Positions 21,641-33,866 of a stretch of 64,000 nucleotides of DNA are shown piece by piece; position 1 is the first letter of the stretch, and every line of letters begins with the position of its first letter. The position numbers and the translations under genes were made by a program. A model generated the notes under the pieces. That model was not told the origin of the DNA, did no database searches, and saw only the letters and a list, made by a program, of their open reading frames with translations. Source of the DNA: Trichobilharzia regenti (lineage: Eukaryota > Platyhelminthes > Trematoda > Strigeidida > Schistosomatidae); contig OX235267.1 of NCBI GenBank assembly GCA_944472135.2, positions 35,929,312 through 35,993,311 on the forward strand, read 5' to 3'.

Positions 21641-24600
21641 CGAAAGATCAGCACCCGTGGGATATGCCATTCTGTAAGGTATCTCGCTAATTTCTGTAGG
21701 GCCTATGGGGTAGCATCTTGGCAAGAAGGGAGGGCGCTGCATTTCAGCCACGGTACTATGACACTCCACACCTCCTAAGGCAACCGACGATAGCACCTCT
21801 CTCTCTGATGACACTGATGCAGTGCACTATCGTAGCACTGCCATTAAGTCGCCACCGTCTGAGTCGTCGCTCATCTAAGAAGCTATTCCAGACGCTATAA
21901 ACCTTAGGGACAACGTTTTTAGAGATATGCGCGATTTCACCTCCATTCCTAACTCCCTGTCACTCTATTTGACCTGTGCTCGCTTCTAACTCAAAAAAAT
22001 ATGTTTCCTCAAGACGCCATCCTTAATTTGGAAACCGTACCTCATAATGATTACTGAAACATAGTTCACTCCTCGGACAAACGATAGGGATATTTCTATT
22101 CAGGGGAGACAGAAACCACTGCAAAGGGAGGATTGCGCCATATAGATCAGGTCTGATATTAAGGTCACACAGTGAATCTACCCAAGGCTCACCACAGATA
22201 ACGACTCAGTATGGGCTACTCCAAGGCTGTCTCACTCCACTTTCTAGATTAAATCTGTCATCTCCCATGCCCAACTGTCGAAGGCTATATGAAGCTTGCT
22301 AACACGTTCGCCCACGCCACTTCACTGTCTCGCATGGATAAAATTATATGTGAGGACTTTAATATGTCTGGTGTAGTCTGGCAACCACCTCGCTCACCAA
22401 AACGGTATGATGGAATTTCAACACGACAGAAACAAAAGACTGCAAACAACATGTAAGGCATCCTATCCAGGATTTAGGACCCAGTTTTCTTTGATAGTAT
22501 CACCCCCATGGCTCTTCGAGTAGGTAAACAGTTTGCTGACAGCGACCACAGAGAAGCGTTTGGTACATTTATATTTATACCTGGGTGAGTTCAACAATGT
22601 TTGACAAAAAAGTATTACTTAGGGGTGACAGACACGCTCAGTGGGATGACCCGAAACCACACCTACGTACTCTAGACCTGGAGCCATAATTTACGTGCAG
22701 CTTGGCTATAGAGACAAACAACTTACTCTACGAGAACCCAGGATTCGCACTTAACTCCATCGCTCCAGCAAGACTTGTGAAAACGAGGCCAAAACATCCC
22801 ACCCTCATCCTGTAAAGATTCGAAACCGACTGCATAAGCATGCTAGGCAATTATACAGATGAAGTGACTTCTCACAATTCCTTATACCCAAGCGAACTTA
22901 TAATTCATACGTATCCAGTCAGTTATCTGGGCCCACCAAACTAGAACGCATATTCTACTTGTAACCTGATAATACGGAGGTACTGGTAAAACTAGCTAAA
23001 TAACGAATCAGTAACAACAGAATAGGTATCCTTAACTTATTACTAGATGGAGAAAAACTGTACGAAGACCCACAAGAGATATGCGAGATTTGCAGCTCCC
23101 ACTTTGCTACCCACTTTACTAATGAAGACACAGTAAGTATTATTGAAGTATTGGTGCTAACATTTCACTTTTTGGGTGAGAACATACATGACGCAAAAGA
23201 TTTCGTTCCCCGTAGCACCTCTTCGGATGTCACAGAATGTTGGTCTTGGTGGAATTCCACCTATCCTTTTGAATCGGGGTGGTGAAAACAAGCCTACTAT
23301 CCTCCTGGTTTTTTAGTCTGTAATTAAACAACGGCAGTTACCCAGAGCTCTGAAAACTATCGTTTGTAACCCCTAGGCATTAATCGGGACCAAATTCTAA
23401 TATCGAAAACTGCCGACCTATCAATATCACGTCACTAGTTTCCAGGGTTGCGGAAAACGTTATGGGGCAAGATATTGCCTCACACCTCCATTTTCACACA
23501 GCATTTACTTCAGCACAACACGGGATCTTGAAAGGTCCATCATGCTACACCTTCCAACCTGACCACTTTGATGTTGTAAGTGCTAAGCGTGATCATGATT
23601 TGCCTCTCACAACTCCCCTCTTCGACTTCAAAGATGCTGTTGATAAATTCCCACACAAGAGACTATTTCTTAAGCTAAATTTGTACAGGTTCCAAGATGC
23701 GCTGTTATCTTGGTCCAAATTCATCTTGGAAGACTGTTCCAATGTCGTGAAATTACTTGTGATATACTCGTTACTCAGACCCACACATAGTCGAGTGATT
23801 TAGGTTGGCTCCATTATGGATAAGATTTTATTTTGATAGATCACACAGTGTTGTACAGTTTTAAGATTCAGGTTGGTGTACCAGGGCCATTATTTTTCGT
23901 CATTGAAATCAACGATATCTGCAGCGTAATCAAGCATATATATCCCATACTTCTTTGCTGACGACCTAAAGATTGTATACAGCTTCCCCCTTTCCACCCT
24001 CATCGAAGGATCCGCATATTCTCAGGACTATCTGAGCAGATTATATAACCGGAGCAATGCCTGGCAAGTGCCATTCAATTGTGATAAATGTGGCATCCTA
24101 TACTTCTTTAACCCTCGCCCTAATGCCAGTTTACACCTAGGTGACATTTCTCAAATGCTTAGTTCCATAACAGATATCGGTGTTCCTTACAAAACTTAAC
24201 ACTTTCTCGGAACACAAAATAAGTCGTTTCTGAATGCCGAAAACTCACTGTCTTGTCATACCGGAAAATGTACACAGCTGAGGTTAAAGACCTTGGATAC
24301 AAAGTTATGGTTCATCCAGTACCTGAATATTGTACAGTCGTCTTCGCTTTTATGCATGGGTATCAAAGGGTTCGTGCCGAAAGTATCCAGCGAAGTTTTA
24401 CACAAACGTAAAGGACTTACGGGGATAGGTGCGAAAAATATAGATTTCAGACACTTTGTTCAAGACGCCGGAAACTCGAATTAACATTCCTCTTCCACCT
24501 TTTACACGGCTATATCAAAAACGGCAATCCAATGGCCTCCAAAATAAAGCCAAATATTCTCTTATAAATCAAAGACATGCTCTATCCATAATTCAGTACC

Positions 24601-25355
24601 AGACAAAACTGCGTTCAAGTTTCTTCAAAATACAGTAAAGTGCATTAAGGAACGAACTCCTACTATCTATACTTGTTCGCTGATCCCCTACTGAATTCGG
24701 ACGCCTCCTTAGCGAGTTACTATCAACAACGTTGCTTCGGTCTCCTTATTCATACTTTACTCATATAGGCTTTTCAAACGACTGTAATACTACAGACCCC
24801 AGCGCAACAGCGTTAATTTAAGGAAGTTCACTTGCCCCAGCCATCGTGCGGCATCTAAATGTGACAAAGCTCACACAATTTTCCCTCAGTACTTTACCTT
24901 AGGTCAAGTTATTCAGCTTACTTAAATCCCACCAATATATCATCAAAAAGGTTTACAGAGCTACAAGACTATCTGCAATTATCCTAAACGTATAGTCTTA
25001 AGGTATTCCATAATATTTTCTTAATAATATAAATAAACGGGAACTTTGAAGTGTCTAAGTCATGCCATATAAAAAAGGTCATTAAAAATTAGCAGAATAA
25101 GTCCTGCAAATAGATTGTTTTCCTTAAGTTCATCCTGCTTACCTTTGTCCCTAATTCTATCACTATTTATTTCACTCTGCTCAATAGACTATGGCCTAAT
25201 TTCCTCCAGCAGTGAACGCCGCTTTACCTTATATTGCTTAAAAACATATTGCCTAGTTTCCTTTGATGTATATATACGTATATATTCACTGAGGCAATAC
25301 GGCTAAGGATGTCCTAATATATCCATGTATCTTGTGACCAAATAGCAAGCACTTG
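21641..25355 (+). pseudogene. Heavily decayed CR1-like ORF2 (endonuclease-RT) and 3' region
   Basis: Motifs in order on the plus strand but in shifting frames: IMITET (endonuclease Glu) near 22050, a GDFNM-like block then VVWQPPRSPKRYDG near 22360-22410, LGPSFLxDSITPMALRVGKQF and SDHR near 22470-22550, an RT entry near 23510 (SAQHGILKG), FDFKDAVDKFPHKR at 23620-23660, and FADDLKIVY near 23953. Many stops and frameshifts show an old insertion. After about 24300 only scattered fragments are visible. From about 24900 to 25355 I see nothing beyond AT-rich 3' sequence. Confidence 0.65.
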
Positions 25356-25494
25356 TGTCAACCACGTTACGTAAACCGTCAATGCTCAGCTCTTGCTAAG
25401 CTGGGACTCACTGTGTTACTTGAAGTTTCTCAGAAACGCTTAGTAATAACGGACGCAAAACCAAAATACGGATTGGCTACTCGAGAATTCTTAT
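25356..25494 (-). repeat. BEL-like LTR L, 3' portion (minus strand), split
   Basis: On the minus strand this is the last ~139 bp of the BEL-like LTR, ending in TGACA at 25356. It breaks off after GAGAATTCTTAT, exactly where the tail of a CR1-like element begins. The rest of the LTR resumes at about 32324, so the two pieces were one LTR before a 6.8-kb insertion. No internal BEL sequence is attached on either side, so this looks like a solo LTR. I do not see a clear target duplication. Confidence 0.75.
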
Positions 25495-27273
25495 AATAAT
25501 AATTTTTTATTTCTGTAACAGAAACCAGCCATTTTTACAGGCATGAACATATGTACACTTATGAAAACTTATAGAATATATAATATGATTTGTTAATTTA
25601 GAAATAAGTTGAATACTGGTAAATGTGAGAGAAACATTTTAAATGAAGTGTACAAATAAGGAAATAGATATAGCGTCAAATCTGAACTGTGATTGAAAAA
25701 AATACATGTCAATTCCACGCGGGAATCATAAATGATTGCGTTAGTTGGGAAGGTAAGTAGCATTTTTGTACAGGTGCTGACGTGGTACATAAGAGATGCA
25801 GAATAAACAATAATTATCAGTAAATCATTCAGAGTTTTAAAGTCTATTAAATTTTAAATTCACCTGTAAGTACATCATATTTGTGACATTTCCAGTTGTT
25901 TATGAGACCCACTTTGAACTTGTCAGCAGATTTTATAATACCGATGATCCCGTTATTCACCAGATGAGCTAGCAATATCACGAATAAGTAGAGAATTGCA
26001 GCGCTGTATCAGTACCTTCGTTGAAAGCAGTGTGTTTGAAAAGAGAAGAAGACACAAGAAAACCGGCAGACAGGTGCAGAAGTATATAAAAGGTGTTAAT
26101 AATTCAAAATATATAACAGGCATGGGGTTCATCATTTTTTATTGTTTTTTTTCAAGAAATATTATTTTCCCGATATTTTACAGTCTTTTCTGCGAACAAT
26201 TAGTTTAAAGTGAAAGACAGGAGATAATTTCACCTACTTACGAGGTTTAAAAGGAATTAAACACAAAAGTCAGAGTGCGTGAGCTATGTAAAAGAAAAGC
26301 GAGGGCCTAGTAATATATGTTTTTCTGAAGTATACAGTTCGGTGTCCTTCTGAAGTAGCGGACTCATACCATTTACTTTCATTGGGGAGTTTGCGTTTAA
26401 ACTTCGGCTCTTGGCAATTTTCAACTTCTATTTCTTTTTTCATTATTTTTTTAGTTTTTACTTTTTTATTTATTCTCATTTTGCAGAAGCCATCCGAACT
26501 CAGGAGCCTTAGCAATAGAGTGCTGTCCCACAGATAAGGGTGGTTCACATATGTCCCCACCATCATATCCGCTGACTAGCAGTCACCACCCTCCCACCTT
26601 TTTTGTGCAAGGCCCTGGCGGAATGCTTCATTTTTTTTAAATTATTTATTTTTATTTTTTTAAATTTCTGTTGCAAAATGCCACAAACTTTTTGTTTTCC
26701 AAATATTCATTCGTCGACTTACTCAAATTTATGGTATGAATGACTACTTTCAGAAGAACATCATGTATGTTTCATCTTTTACAGCATTTTGGAGACAAAA
26801 AATGTAAGGAAAACGGACTATCGGAGTCTACATTTTAGATATAAACAAATGTAGTTTAGAAAATCAGGGAATAATCGTGCAGCATTGAGCAGATAAGTGG
26901 TGGTAAGTTATAATATGTTGTTCTAGAAAATTTGAACATACAGGATTATAGTTATAGAATAATAGGATAAGAGTCACTACTATTGAAAACTCACCGTTTA
27001 TTTGAATATTTAGACAACCACCATTTTGGCCTTAATTTGCGTAGAGCTAGACGTATAGCACTAGGCAGGCTCCGGAGATATTTTAATACCAGTCGTCTTC
27101 AGTTGATTTGCATCTGGAATTTGAGATTGAACCTTAGCATACTGAAATACTCATAATACAATATTATCAGGGATATATGCAAAAATATTTGAAGAAATAA
27201 AAAAAATTTAAAATTTAAGGCTGATTAAGAATAGGTGTCTAGGGTTGTGAAAGCAATCATAGTGAAAGTGGTG
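25495..27273 (-). other. 3' UTR of CR1-like element 1
   Basis: Non-coding. The distal 640 bp (26135-25495) is repeated nearly exactly at 35770-36419. A block near 26520-26620, with CCACCCTCCCACC and TTTTTTG, resembles 48040-48130 in the 3' UTR of element 3. The end has GCCTGTAAAAATGGC, then a short hairpin (TTTCTGTTACAGAAA), then the microsatellite tail. Confidence 0.75.
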
Positions 27274-30200
27274 TCAAACATAGGGTTTACAGATTTCAGG
27301 AGCTAACAGTGAGGAAGAGGAGTGCCGTATTAGATCTCTAATTTTTAGTTTGTCACATACCCCTTCTAACCCGTTGTTAATGAAATATTTGTTCAGCAAA
27401 GATGAGAAAGTTTTTGGGGTAGGACTGTCTCTAATTTCAGTTGGAAGACGGTTCCAAATGCAACGGTATCTCACAGTGAAAGAGTTTGATCTGTATTTTG
27501 TATGACAGCGGGGAACTTTAAAAGAAGAAGATTTATTTCTCAGGTTATATTTCTTAGGTGAACTGAAAGTAAAGTCATTGTGGGGGAAATATATAAGCCC
27601 TTTAGCAATCCTAAATGTAATTTTTAGGTTGAACTTCAGTCGTCTAACCCATAAGGGTTCCAAGTCGAATAGATTACATCTGTCATAGTAAGAAATGCAA
27701 AGATTTTCACCTACTAGACGTTTAGTAAACGCCCTTTGTAGACTTTCTAATTTGCATCTGTCTTTTACGGAGACACTGTCCATGATAGGGGGACAAAATT
27801 CAAGTAAGGGCCTTACGCACAACTTGTACAGCATAATTTTGGATTCACTGGTCTTAAAGTTTCGGAATAAAAATCCAAAGAGCCTTTTGACCTTTGATAC
27901 TTGTAATTTAACGTATTCAGTCAGGCTAAATTCTGGAGTGTATTTCAGACCCAAGTCTGTTGTAAGCGGCAGACGAGGAATATGTTTGTTGTGTAGGGAG
28001 ATGGAAAGTTCAGATGAAATGCTTTTGGAGCATAGCACACCACATTTTTCAACGTTAAACTTCATTTTCCATGTGTTACACCATAATTGGACGCTCTCAA
28101 TATCATCTTGAATCCTACTAAATACACATGACACTTCATTTCTGAGTGAGTGATACACTATTTTGATGTCATCGGCGAATAGGAAAGGTCTGCCATGTTT
28201 AATAACGTCGCAAATGTCATTGAAATATAACAGGAATAGCAGTGGACCTAGGACACTACCTTGTATAACTCCACTTGTTATCCGAACGGGGTTGGATGTG
28301 TGGGAACCTAACCTGACCATTTGCATCCGGTTGCTTAGAAACGAACTGAGCCAGCTTAACAATGAACCTTGTATCCCATAGGACTGGACTTTTGATATTA
28401 ACAGTCGGTGGCTTACAGTGTCAAAGGCTTTACTAAGATCTAAGTATACGATAACTGTGATCATACTGGAATCTTTAAGTTGTGAGATGTGGTCGAAAAA
28501 TTGTAAGTGGCATGTCGTACAAGAACGTGACTTCATGAAACCGTGTTGATAAGGAGTGATAAGTTTCTCTTGAGAGAGGAAGTCAAAAATGGCACTTTTC
28601 ACGATCTTTTCCAGAACCCTTGAAATAACAGAAGTTAGGTTAATGGGTCTGTAACTCATGACACTTGAACGGGAGCCTGACTTATACCTAGGGGTAATGT
28701 GCGTGGTTTTCCATGCATCTGGATATGTTCCAGTTGATAGAGAGGTAGAGAACAATTTAAGAAGGAGAATAGGAATGTCTTCACCACCGTATTTTAAAAA
28801 AGTTGAGGGAATCATATCAGGACCTGGGTTGTTTGAACTTTTAAGAGAAGTGATTGCTTTCTTAATATTATCTAAAGAAAAGCTGATAATTTCTAAGGTT
28901 TTTTGTGAACGTACAGGGAATAGAGGTTGTGGCAACGTATTATCATCATAGGTATATGACTGTGAGAAATAGGAGTTTAGAAGCTCACAAATTATTTTAG
29001 AGTCACTAGTGGTTTCGCCATTTTCTAAAATGAATTGTATATCCGTTTTACGGGAGTTTAGCCTTTTGCGATAAAGCCTACAGATTGCAGTGTATTTAGA
29101 GCTATCTTTAAGAGCTGCATGTTCTTGTCTGAGTAGGGCTTTGTCGTTATTTTCTTTCAAAGCTAGATAAATGTTCTGTATATTTAGAAGGCATGAGAAG
29201 TCGTTTTCTCTGTGGTACTGTCGGTACAGCTTTCGCAGCTTAGCCTTTACTTTTATAGGAATGAAATTCTTTATGTTTTCTCTTGGGTTTTCTTTACATT
29301 TAGGAACGAGATTATCAAAGCAAATAGATACATTCTGGTAAAAGGCTAGTAGGATAGTGTCTAGGTTGCTATTAGAAAAGAAAAGATCCCAGTCTAAGCT
29401 TCTAATGAAGGAGTTAGATACGTCCCACCTAGCTTTTCCGAAGCACATGAATGTCTTGCGCAGGGTAGAGCGTTTTGATGAGTGGAGCTTGGTATCAAGG
29501 GCGCAGATTACTGTGTTGTGGTCACTACCAGGGAATGGTCGGCTGATGTCTATGGTAGATAAGGCGATGTCTTTCAAGAAAACCAAGTCCAGTATATTTT
29601 GGTTTCGGGTGGGCCTTAGAATACTTTGTGTCCACCCACATAATTCAACTGCATCTAAGAATTTGCTGTAGCGGGGAGGAGCACTGATGGGCTCCCATGA
29701 AACTTCTGGCATATTGAAATCACCTCCAATCACTTTATAAGTAAAGTTCAATTTCGAAGTGTAATGGAAGGCTGCAGTTATCTGGCTTAGCAGTTCACTG
29801 TCGTGGTTGGGTGGGCGATAAATGCAACCTAATAATAGGGTTTGCTGTTTATTTATGTAGAGTGTCACCCATAATGTATCACATATATCCAGGTTGGGGT
29901 CATCATAGTGCACAGCTCTGCAGTCAGATTTAACATAGATAATGCATCCTCCACCCCTCCCAACTGATCTGTTCTTCCTGAAAAATGAGTAGCCTTCGCA
30001 GTGAAAGAAATCATCATTTATTTCACTTGTGCACCAAGCTTCAGTGATCATTAGTGCTGTAGGTTGGCTAATCAGTAGTAGGGATTGGACGTACGCCATT
30101 TTGTTTACAGCTGACCTGGCATTAATAAGGACTATGTTAGGATTAACCGAGTCATATCTTAAGATTTTAGCCATGTCTTGAAGTAGCTGGTGATGAGATT

Positions 30201-30432
30201 CAATCATAGTGTCCTCAGACGACAATGAAATATCTATGTCTGTAGATGCCCTAGGAAAGCTAGAAGTGCAGAGGGGGTCAGTTATATTTCCGAGTTCAAG
30301 TAAGTTCGGATGTAAAGAAGATTGGCTATCAGAAGAAAAGGATATAGAGGGTTTTTGACGAAGAAGAGAATTGTCTGAGTCATGTAAGGTGAGCTCTAGG
30401 CAGTAATTAGGCATTGCTGTATGAGCTGTCAT
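27274..30432 (-). CDS. ORF2p of CR1-like element 1: endonuclease-reverse transcriptase
   Basis: 1052 codons, uninterrupted. The N-terminal 80 residues are polar. The AP-like endonuclease runs about residues 95-330: INARSAVNK, ITEAWC (metal-binding Glu), GDFNMPEVSW, ILDLVF and PGSDHNTVIC (catalytic Asp-His). A basic linker follows. The RT covers about 520-800: YRPINLTSVISR, YLDLSKAFDTVSHRLL, SGVIQGSVLGPLLFLLYFND and catalytic FADD at 752-755. A C-terminal region has LGLKYTPEF and a Cys/His-poor tail. All catalytic residues are in place. It begins two bases after the ORF1 stop, which suggests translation by termination-reinitiation. This enzyme nicks target DNA and primes reverse transcription from it. 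Confidence 0.93.
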   Translation of the reverse strand: MTAHTAMPNYCLELTLHDSDNSLLRQKPSISFSSDSQSSLHPNLLELGNITDPLCTSSFPRASTDIDISLSSEDTMIESHHQLLQDMAKILRYDSVNPNIVLINARSAVNKMAYVQSLLLISQPTALMITEAWCTSEINDDFFHCEGYSFFRKNRSVGRGGGCIIYVKSDCRAVHYDDPNLDICDTLWVTLYINKQQTLLLGCIYRPPNHDSELLSQITAAFHYTSKLNFTYKVIGGDFNMPEVSWEPISAPPRYSKFLDAVELCGWTQSILRPTRNQNILDLVFLKDIALSTIDISRPFPGSDHNTVICALDTKLHSSKRSTLRKTFMCFGKARWDVSNSFIRSLDWDLFFSNSNLDTILLAFYQNVSICFDNLVPKCKENPRENIKNFIPIKVKAKLRKLYRQYHRENDFSCLLNIQNIYLALKENNDKALLRQEHAALKDSSKYTAICRLYRKRLNSRKTDIQFILENGETTSDSKIICELLNSYFSQSYTYDDNTLPQPLFPVRSQKTLEIISFSLDNIKKAITSLKSSNNPGPDMIPSTFLKYGGEDIPILLLKLFSTSLSTGTYPDAWKTTHITPRYKSGSRSSVMSYRPINLTSVISRVLEKIVKSAIFDFLSQEKLITPYQHGFMKSRSCTTCHLQFFDHISQLKDSSMITVIVYLDLSKAFDTVSHRLLISKVQSYGIQGSLLSWLSSFLSNRMQMVRLGSHTSNPVRITSGVIQGSVLGPLLFLLYFNDICDVIKHGRPFLFADDIKIVYHSLRNEVSCVFSRIQDDIESVQLWCNTWKMKFNVEKCGVLCSKSISSELSISLHNKHIPRLPLTTDLGLKYTPEFSLTEYVKLQVSKVKRLFGFLFRNFKTSESKIMLYKLCVRPLLEFCPPIMDSVSVKDRCKLESLQRAFTKRLVGENLCISYYDRCNLFDLEPLWVRRLKFNLKITFRIAKGLIYFPHNDFTFSSPKKYNLRNKSSSFKVPRCHTKYRSNSFTVRYRCIWNRLPTEIRDSPTPKTFSSLLNKYFINNGLEGVCDKLKIRDLIRHSSSSLLAPEICKPYV

Positions 30433-30434
30433 AT

Positions 30435-31964
30435 CTATATTGGGGGGCGAAACCTGTGGAGAGTGGTGAGCATTTGTAGTATGTTTGAGGTCATGTTGTG
30501 AACCTGAATAAAAAATGGTAATGTCGTTTCAGCGAAATTGCTGATCGTTGGATGGTCAGTCCCGTTGAGTATGGGCATGTAAATAGGTGGAGGTGGCCTA
30601 TCAAGCAAGCTAAACTGACTCGAATTTTTGCGATTTACTTCACCACTATTCGACGTCCTATAGTTAAGTGTATCGATCTTTCGGTTTAAAGTGGTGGGAG
30701 GGTTTACTTTTTTGGACAAGTAGCTACGAGGTTCGGGCTGCGTTTTACGGTTTTTATCCCTTTCGGCTTTGTGAGTATTTGTTTCTGGAGAGAGGTGTGT
30801 TATCAAACTGTGAGTATCTGAATTAGTGTGTGGCAATAGTCTCTTATTATGCACTGTCTTTGTGGACGAACTGGTAGCCCCACTTTTCAACTTCCTGGAA
30901 TTGAGGCTGCTTGGATTGGGGAATACTGGGCGTGATGTACCGCAGTTTGTCACCGGGGTACAGGGATCGTTATCAGAGGAGTCTAGATCCACGGTGGATT
31001 TCCTTCTTAGTCTGTGGTTATACATCGAACCATTTTTGGACCTTATATTTCCACAAAAGTTCGTTTCCGGATACGATGTGCTTTGTACAGAAAGGTTCAC
31101 ACCCCTTTGCTCTGCCTCTACGGAATTGTGGGTGCTCAGGGGTGTTGTAGAGGAGTTGGGATTCACAGTTTTAGCATCGGTCATATAAGTCATTCTTTGG
31201 ATCGGCGTTTTGTCACGAGCTAACTTAATCGTGTGGTAACGCGTATTTTTTAGTAGTGTTTGCCTACTGTAAAAGATGTCAGCATTGGAGGACGAGTCAA
31301 ATTTCAACGCAAGTGGGCAAGATTTGTTTTTCTGAGACTTTCTTAGTCGATGGCAGCTGCATGGGACGTTATTCATAGAGCATGCATTCAAAAGAGTGCT
31401 TTTGACCTTGTTGATCTGTGCATTATCCGGTATATTATACACAATTATGTTCTTCTCGCGCACTACACGTTGATATACTTAAGTTGCAACGTAGTTTATA
31501 AGGTTTGCAGTTTGTGGTAACTTTCTAGGTGAAGTACTACTACTGCCAGTTTCACTAGGCAGTGCCAGTTTTGACATCTTAACTTCAAGCCCCCTAATTA
31601 TAGAAAATAGTTCTTCGAATTTATCTTCACAACTAAGTGTAGAACAAAAAACTGGATTAGTGATGGGAGTAAGAATGTTTGCCGTGTGATTCTTATCGCA
31701 AGACGCTTTGCAGGTGTCTACGAGGCCTAGATCATTACATGTAGTATCACTGTGTATACCATCCATGATGTTGTTTACTACGCAAGCAAGTGAGGGGAGT
31801 TTAATGTCCGGACTTGACGTGTCTACCGCAGCAGACGTATATGTAGTTGTTAAATCAACAGATGTAGTGCTCTCACTTCCTGCAGGGCTACTTATTCTGT
31901 TTGGTTTGATTTTTTTACTGGGATGTGGAGCAGACAGTGGAGTTAGACGCTTAGTTTGGACCAT
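30435..31964 (-). pseudogene. ORF1 of CR1-like element 1 with a single in-frame stop
   Basis: About 509 codons in one frame with one TAA at 31481-31479, giving open pieces of 161 and 342 codons. The N-terminal part has a basic nuclear-signal-like patch (HPSKKIKPNR) and a short helix (EELFSIIRGLEVKMSKL). After the stop comes a small RRM-like nucleic-acid-binding fold (KNIIVYNIPDNAQ ... CHRLRKSQK ... ALKFDSSSNA) matching the same region of the intact ORF1 at 42120-43595, where Glu stands at the stop position. A Ser/Pro-rich tail follows. One base change from the relative explains the stop. Downstream initiation at 31463 would still give the RRM-like half. Confidence 0.8.
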
Positions 31965-32323
31965 TGGTATTTAGAACAAAGTTAAAATTCTTAATTGTAA
32001 GAGAATGAGCAATGTGTCTGTAAGGTCCGTTTTAGAGTGTTGGGGATTTAAACTGTCTAGTTCTGTATGCAGTTAACAGTTTATAGGAATAAGAATATAG
32101 AAATAGAATATTAAGATACCCTATACAAATACTCTAAATGCGAAGATGCTATAACAGTAGCACTTAGATGGACACTATCTATAACGGATAATTTTAACCG
32201 TAAAAGTTATATTCTGTGCAAGAATAGAACTAAATATTTAATACTATCGTCGAGAGACCTGTTAAAAAGTCGCCTATGGAGTAAAAAAAGAATTGAGAAA
32301 TAACACGCGAAAAAGTAACAAAG
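31965..32323 (-). promoter_or_regulatory. 5' leader and presumed internal promoter of CR1-like element 1
   Basis: About 360 bp between the LTR junction and the ORF1 start. I see no tandem repeats or TATA-like box. Non-LTR elements usually carry their promoter here; that function is inferred from position only. Confidence 0.4.
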
Positions 32324-32560
32324 CTTTTATTGTAACACCAACATATAGGCAACTTTAAAATTAAATTTTAACTAAGGTCTATGAACAAATATTACAATAA
32401 TAAATCACAATATTACTTCTGACGGTTTTGTCCTGACTTCTTTCTGAACAGCGTCCGATGAGACGATGACTGTCGTATTGATGCCTCCGCGAAAATATAG
32501 GGAAGTTGGGTTTGAGCAAACAACCATGAATTGATCGTTCAATCTTCAACTTCATTGACA
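32324..32560 (-). repeat. BEL-like LTR L, 5' portion (minus strand), split
   Basis: Continuation of 25356-25494. Read on the minus strand it begins TGTCAATGAAG at 32560 and runs to ACAATAAAAG, where CR1-like element 1 is inserted. It has the conserved TTGAACGATCAATTCATGG stretch. Confidence 0.8.
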
Positions 32561-33406
32561 GGAGTGCTTACCTAGATAATGATTTTTCACTTTATGACTG
32601 GAGCTGCCAGCATGAAGGAAAACGAAATAGACAAATTTTGATTGGCCGTTAGATAGGTGGCCTTCTATTGGTCTACAATACGGGTCAAAGTGAGAAGTTT
32701 TCTATCTTCACACGTATAGCAAGAAACAGATGGACAGTAGAATTGAAGGATTATCATATTATAATGGGGTGGAAGCGGAACAAAATTTTAAGAAGGCGAT
32801 TGCAGCGAAAAACAAAGTAAAATGCTGTCTACCATTTTTGGTTAGCCCGCTCTCACCATATGCGTAGGTGGGGGATGTATGCGACCTATTAGGATAGTTT
32901 TCTGTTTAGTTACTGAATGTCACTTATTGTGTGCTATACATCCAGGTTGTGATCTGCACTTGAAACAGACATGCACCTTCCAGTTGGTCCGCTCTTTTAA
33001 AAAGACTAGCAGCCTCCTCATTAAAAGTAGCCGTGTTTATGTTCATATGGGCGCCGAGCATCAGCAATCATAGTGATGTAGGCTGGTTTACCAACAAAAG
33101 GGATTGGATGTGTCACATCTTGCTAACCGCTGAGGTAGCATTGGTAGGAACCACACTAAATTATGATGAGTTATGTCGTGAGGGTTTTGTCGCGTCTTGA
33201 ATATGCTGATTCTAAGATGCAATCATATCATTCACAAGCGGCAATTCAGTGTCTGTGTCTGCTTAAACGCTAAGGAAGCTATAAGTGCAAGGTCGGCAAA
33301 CAATATCTGTGTCCCAGTAAAACAGGACGTTTTCTGGCAGAGGAGACCACTGCCACCTCCGTGGTCTTGTTGTCTACAAAATGCCTTGGTTCAAGTCCAG
33401 TCCACC
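32561..33406 (-). pseudogene. Decayed CR1-like endonuclease start, minus strand
   Basis: Between about 33320 and 32850 the minus strand resembles, base for base in places, the ORF2 start of element 1 (compare 30220-29880): a tract equivalent to the region before INARSA, then the RGGG-type block, both riddled with indels. No RT part is attached. 32561-32850 shows nothing I can name. Confidence 0.45.
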
Positions 33407-33866
33407 TGATAGGATCCCACGCACTTTGTTACTGATCAATTATTTCAACGGCTGTTAAACTCGCATAAATGGTATATCATCATTTCTCACGCACTTTGTT
33501 ATTGACTGTTGCGATCAATTATTTCAAATGCTGTTAGCTGTCTATATTGTTGTAAAAATGTATAAATACCATAGGTTTCTTGTCGTAGATGTTGTGTACT
33601 ACAATACACAGTCACAGGCCAGCTTTTGTCTTTTGATATTTGCGTGGTTCACTGAATCGGAAGGTACGACGAGCAGACAGGCATATTAGTCAGGAGCAGA
33701 CAGAAAAAGGCGACAACGTCCTCATTTGATTCCCTACCATTATAACAAATCGGCGACGGGGTTTACCTTAATTCATTGCAGTTATAACAAGCAAGCGACG
33801 AAGGATTTTATTCTGTTCGGTGCAGCTATAGAACATTTTTGACTGTGTTGATTACAACCAATTAAA
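33407..33866 (+). repeat. Probable 5' LTR and leader of gypsy element II
   Basis: Directly upstream of a gypsy Gag. It contains a TATA-like TATAAATACC (33570 region) and an internal partial duplication of about 70 bp: CACGCACTTTGTTA ... GATCAATTATTTCAA occurs at 33419 and again at 33489. It ends near TTATAACA (33747), followed by AATCGGCGACGGGG, a gypsy-like primer-site position. A second similar block, TTATAACAAGCAAGCGACGAAGG, follows at 33782. The left edge is a guess because the 3' LTR is outside the window. Confidence 0.5.

Larger units (their letters stand above)
25495..32323 (-). mobile_element. Near full-length CR1-like non-LTR element 1, minus strand
   Basis: About 6.8 kb: 5' leader (32323-31965), ORF1 (31964-30435, one stop), ORF2 (30432-27274, intact) and an unusually long 1.8-kb 3' UTR ending in a stem-loop and ATTATTATT repeat at 25495. 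It is inserted in a BEL-like LTR, with CTTAT- and CTTTTAT-type sequence at the two edges. A 650-bp copy of its 3' end, with its own 9-bp TSD, is at 35770-36419. The intact ORF2 shows it is recent. Confidence 0.85.

Noticed and set aside
25356..32560. Target duplication around the solo LTR L
   Set aside because: Bases before 25356 (ACTTG) and after 32560 (GGAGT) do not match.
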